In this document: positions 39,501 to 45,500 of the stretch, piece by piece
Layout of the letters: each line of letters begins with the position of its first letter
Position numbering within the stretch: the stretch's first letter is position 1
Source of the DNA: Phyto melanocephala
Lineage: Eukaryota > Arthropoda > Insecta > Diptera > Rhinophoridae
Reading direction: 5' to 3'
DNA length: 64,000 nt
NCBI GenBank assembly: GCA_941918925.1
Contig: OW799237.1
Coordinates: forward strand, 76,085,126 to 76,149,125
Translations under genes and position numbers: made by a program
Notes under the pieces: model-generated
Seen by the model: the letters and a program-made list of their open reading frames with translations, nothing else
Database searches by the model: none
Told to the model about the DNA's origin: nothing

Positions 39501-42500
39501 CAGGCTTATTATGAAAATGGGCGTTAAAATCAAAATGCATATCGATTTCCGGTCAATTTAATCGTCCAAATGTGCGTACAATCGGAAAAAACGTTCAAAA
39601 ATTCAACATTGACTCAAGAGCTAAAGCCTCTTGACCATTCCAAACGTTGTCAATGGTCAGAATGGTGGCCAGAAATGGCAACCGTGGATGATCAAATTTC
39701 GAAGAAAATCACCTTCAGTAACACTAGGTCACAAATAACAAACTTTTGTCTGTTATTTGTTTCTAGCATACTTTTTCTCATGGATTTGGACCTACTGAAC
39801 ACGAAAATGAATTTTAAAAATTTTTCTGTCGATTGGTTTGCGAGATACAAATTTTTTATTTTATTTTTTTTAATTTTTGGAGGTACACTTACTATTTTGA
39901 GCATATCTTTAGTCTTCTTTGACCTATTTTATCCTACTACTACTCAAATTAAAGACAATTGAGCCGTCTACAACTTATTCTCAGAAAATTTTCAAATCGG
40001 GTTAGTAGTTTTGATGTTGGCGGCTTAAAAAGGTTAAAAAACTGGGTTTTTTTTAGTAAAAATGTGGCTGAAAAATTCATATAAAAATTCATATAAAATA
40101 TAAAACGCGATGTTAACAGCGATTTTAATTTTTTTACGTATAGCTGACACTTTTCCAAAGAAAATAAGCCCTTACTTAACAAAATCTGATGACAAATGGC
40201 CGACTTATTATTTTTTTGGTAAACGACCGAAATTCCGCTATTTCACGATTTTTTGATTTTCATTATTTGCACAGCTTACCTACCCAACGCAAACGAATAA
40301 ATACATTTGAACTTAATTTAAAATAAACAAATTAGTCTTCGTATATTATTTTTTAATTTATTTACAGCACTACATGCTCAATGTATCGCACAATTAGCTA
40401 AACTAACGAAATTAAACTAACTAATTAAATTAAGCAAATCAACGCACAAAAAAAATGAGTAAAAACAAAGATATAAGTGTACATTTTATGCCATGTGGAA
40501 AAACTGCTGACTTCTTCTTTGTTTTTTGTATTCGCTGCAATCGGTCTCACGTATTAGGGTCCAAATATAGTCACCCATCATAGCCGTGTCATAGATGCCC
40601 TGATAGCGTCGTTCCATAGCCTTCAATTCCTGATGAAAGCGCTCGCCGTGTTCGTCGCTCACGTCTCCTAAATTCTCAGGGAAAAAATCCAAATGAGAAT
40701 GCAGAAAGTGTATTTTAAGTGACATGTGCACTCCCATGGCTTCATAGTTCTTTACCAGATCCTCAACTATGTCCTTATAATTCGGGCTTTTGTTGTTTCC
40801 TAAAAAGTTTTCCACAACAAGCCTGAAGGAATTCCATGCTGCGGCTTCGATGGGTGATAACAACTTTGGGAATTTTTCATCTTTCAAAAAACGATCCCAC
40901 TTGAGCGTAGTTCCATTTAAAAAATCTTCCTACCCCACTGTTTGTGGTGAGGCAAAAATAACAGTCTGTGGAATGGCATAGCGGCTTTTTCCACATCATT
41001 GGTGTATCGAATTTCATATGGCGGCTAAAATTAAAATAAATTACTATATTCGCTATGTATAATGTGTTTAAATAAAAATTCTTACCTTCCGCCAGCTGCC
41101 CAGTTGGTTAAGATTATATAGCAAAGATCACACAGCGACTTAGGTGTCCATGGTTCTGTGATATTTGGTGAAATACCAAAATAATTCAAATAGTGCAATT
41201 GTACTGCTGGAGTAAACTTGTGTGCGTGATTTTTTTTTATAAACTGGCCACAAACATTGCAGAAATTGTCTGGATCGTTCAAACACTCGAACACACGAAG
41301 TCTTTTACTCATTGTCTTCCTTGCGTTTTCTAAATATAAACTTCTTTACACTTTCACAGACAGTTTTGAAATGCAATTGATAACCGTGTCTCCTTATGTT
41401 TAAATATGTATGAGCATGTAGTGCTGTAAATAAATTAAAAAATAATATACGAAGACTAATTTGTTTATTTTAAATTAAGTTCAAATGTATTTATTCGTTT
41501 GCGTTGGGTAGGTAAGCTGTGCAAATAATGAAAATCAAAAAATCGTGAAATAGCGGAATTTCGGTCGTTTACCAAAAAAATAATAAGTCGGCCATTTGTC
41601 ATCAGATTTTGTTAAGTAAGGGCTTATTTTCTTTGGAAAAGTGTCAGCTATACGTAAAAAAATTAAAATCGCTGTTAACATCGCGTTTTATATTTTATAT
41701 GAATTTTTATATGAATTTTATAGCCACATTTTTACTAAAAAAACCCAGTTTTTTAACCTTTTTAAGCCGCCAACATCAAAACTACTAACCCGATTTGAAA
41801 ATTTTCTGAGAATAAGTTGTAGACGGCTCAATTGTCTTTAATTTGAGTAGTAGTAGGATAAAATAGGTCAAAGAAGACTAAAGATATGCTCAAAATAGTA
41901 AGTGTACCTCCAAAAATTAAAAAAAAAAAATTTAAAAATTTGTATCTCGCAAACCAATCGACAGAAAAATTTTTAAAATTCATTTTCGTGTTCAGTAGGT
42001 CCAAATCCACGAGAAAAAGTATGCTAGAACCAAATAACAAAATGGCTGTTGCCTAGTGTAATGAGTCACATTTTCACCTCAGTGGATTCATCAATAAGCA
42101 GAATTGCCGCTTTTGGGCGAATAATAATCTAAAACCAATGCACCCACAAAGAGTGACTATTTGTTGCGGTTTATGGGCTGGCGGCATCATCGGGCCGTAT
42201 TTTTTTCAAAATGAGGCCGTTCAGGCAGTTGCTGTGAATGGTGTTCCCTATCGTGAGATTATAACGAACTTTTAATGGCCCGAATTGAAAGATATGGATG
42301 TCGACAATTTTAAGTTTCAGTGGGACGGTGCCACTTGGCACACAGCTAACGAAACAATAAATCTTTTGCGCGACAAATTCAATGGCCGTGTTATCTCATA
42401 TGGTGGCGATGCAAATTGGCAAGATCATGTGATTTGACACCGTTGGACTTCCTTCTTTGGGGTTATTTGAAAGAAAGATGAACGTCGATAAGCCAGAAAC

Positions 42501-45500
42501 AATTCAAGAGCTAATGGATGAGATAACTCGGCACATTAACGGCATAAAACCTCAATTATGCCTCAGCGTCATCGAAAATTTGGACCATCGAAAGGAGGTG
42601 TGCTGCCGATATCGCCGATATTTTGTTCCATACATAATTGAACCATACCAGCATTAATCATAATAAAAAGAAATTCAAAATCATCATTGGCCCTTAAAAT
42701 TTAACCACCCATTATATCCTACTTAACAATAAATGTGAATGTTTGTATGTTTGGATGTTAGTTACGGTGAACGGAACTTAATTAAATTTGGAACATATGT
42801 ATATAGACAACAAGCTAGATTAACATATAGGCTAACCTTTATCACAATATTAAAAAAAATTTGCGGAAAAATGCAATAAATATATTTCTTGTATGTTGAA
42901 AGCCGATTGTTCAAGGGTTTTGAGTGTCCAAAATTTCTACGTACTGGGGAAAAAATTAGTCATCCAACGTCGTCTGTAGAAATATTTTTTTTTAAATATC
43001 TGCATTAAATCCTATTTCACTAATATAATAAATAGTGCTTAAAAATTCAAGTTTTTTAAAAAAAGTACAAAAGGTAATTGTTTTACGAAATCAAGTACAA
43101 GACTATTATTGTTTTATGCTTTGTTTAACAAAACATATCTTTAGTTTTAATAAAACATATCGCTAAAAATTGTTAAAGTGGAAGTAGTGAAGATACTGTA
43201 CTATGCAACAATTAAACCAAGTTACGAATTCTTGAAACAAGCGGATCTTTTAATTAATGCAATCTCATTTATACATGAATAAATCTTTGCCTAAGTTTAT
43301 GTCAAGTTCGGTTTCGGGCTTTAAATCAAACTTTGTCAGCTTAACTACATCTTAAATTAGGATATTCATACTTGACACATTCGTTCTTAAATCAAGCGTT
43401 TTGTACTTTGTTTAAGAAAATCCGTACTTACCGTACTTCTGACACCGCTATGGATTGATTTAATTACGGATTACTTGATTTGTTTTTTGAGTGTACATAA
43501 TAATATAAACAAATATTATTACTGATATTTCCGAACGACTATACGGATTTGAAATAAAATCGAATATGTAGCAACCTTTAAGATATTTTACATTCATCTC
43601 CGTAGCTCGCTCAGTTTTACTTAATTTGGTCTCTAGAATAGTGTCCATAACGAACATTTTATATCCAAAAAAATAACTGACTTTTTACACGGTGTATCGA
43701 GGTTAAAGATTGTTTTAATGACAGATTTGACTAAAAGGATGATTCAATCAGCTGTTTTGTATGGTTATGGTAAAATCAGGTCTAATTGAACCTTAAATTT
43801 TTGGAAATTTTTCCTTAAAAAAAACGATCCTAAACGTAAATATTATGTACTTATTTATAATATTTTTTTCTTCACACGAATATTTTTTTATTTTTTTTTA
43901 ACAAAGGACTATAAATTCCTAATTTTTTATCAATCTGTTAAATGAAAAGGGGTAAAAACGGGTCAAATCAGTAACCTTATATCTGCTTAACTAAAAATAA
44001 TGCAGTTTAACTTGAAATGAAATTGCAATTTACTCAAAACATAAGCTGACAGGTGTCTAGCCTTTTTTGATTTTTCAACCACTAGGGGGAAAACTGGATA
44101 AAAACTATAATTTGGTACGTTTTTTGTACGCCATGCAACTTTCAAACACATAAAGCTAGAAAAAAAATTAAAATTGTATTAGTAAATCCCCTAAAATTTA
44201 ATAATAGGATTTCGGAACTTTTTTCAAAATTGCATGTAAAAGGGATAAAAAGTGTCTCAATTTTTGGTACTTTTTTTTAAATTTCCAACATTATTCAATA
44301 AGACATAATTTGTAATTATTATAGTCGATTAGAATATGGACAATTATTATTTAGATAAAATTTTTGAAACTTTTAGGGAACGAAAAAAGTACAAAGAAGG
44401 GAAAATATGAATAATTCCCAATTACAAAGCCAATAATAAATAAATTATGGTAAGGGATTTCAGCAGAAATAAAAAATATATAATTTGAAAACATTGAAAC
44501 CTATTAATAGCAGAATAACAAGGTGAAATTCTGGAAAACAGTTTGGTGGCTCTTAAAATGCAATTATTTTTTTGCAAAAATTGACATTGATAAGGAAAAT
44601 CCAAAAAGGTACTTTTTGTATTTTCTACGTTTATGAAACTAGAATTTAGAAATTAGAAGCTTTTGATACGAGGTGAGATTAAAAATGTTACGTGCGACCA
44701 AAAAGGTACTTTTTCGTATTTTTATGGTACTTTTTGTATTTTCTACGTTTATGAAACTAGAATTTTGAAATTAGAAACTTTTGATACGAGATGGGATTGA
44801 AAATGTTATGGGCGAACAAAAAGGTACTTTTTCGCATTTTTATGGTAATTTTTGTATATATACGTTTGTGAACATAGATTATTTAAAAAAGTTATTATTG
44901 ATCTGAAGTCAAACTCTAAATGTTATGGACGACCAAAAAGATACTAATAATCCAAGTTAACTTTAAAGATTATAGAGAATGACAGAATGTTACTTTCGTT
45001 ATTTTTATAGGTATTTTTGAATTTTCCGAATTTTGATCTTGTGATAGAAGATACATTGCGCGTCATCAGGTTAGCGACTCCTTTCATTTTAGCCACAGCC
45101 TTAAAGTTTTAATCCACTAGACTCTTATTAATTATTTTCAAAACAAAAATGACTGCTATAACATTCAGGATAAAATTTTAATTCTTTAAAAAAAAATATA
45201 AATATTGAAAACCCTATTAAGTAATGTTCAAAAGGATAGCGCCATCTGCGATAATTTTAATTAAATTAGTATTTTGAAGTCGATTCGTGCGATTTATTGC
45301 TGCCCTTGAGGATATTTACATAGTTTTTTTTTATTTTTAAGAAAACTGGCAACTGTTTTTCTGCGCCTTCCAGTTTTGTCAGCAATTTTATGGAAGCCTT
45401 AATCTTTGCTTTTTTTTCCAAAGATACTATTATAATCCACACAAAGAAGGGGAAAAAGCAATTGTCAAAACAAGCGAAACAACTAAAAATGCATTTGGAG

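Larger units (their letters stand above)
39722..42058. mobile_element. CACTA-like element with about 650-bp inverted repeats
   Basis: Termini CACTAGG...CCTAGTG, flanked by TAA on both sides (39719-39721, 42059-42061). 3-bp duplication and CACTA ends fit the EnSpm/CACTA superfamily. Arms: 39722-40380 and 41411-42058, nearly identical apart from the outermost 30 bp, which differ. The interior (1.03 kb) carries a deleted copy of the multi-copy arthropod gene family also seen at 90-1547. It inserted into a mariner relic. No TNP2-like CACTA transposase was recognised. Confidence 0.75.

Noticed and set aside
39570..39962. 130-aa hydrophobic frame, mirrored at 42040-41828
   Set aside because: It straddles the end of the CACTA-like element and lies in the long inverted repeat; the two frames are the same arm read twice.
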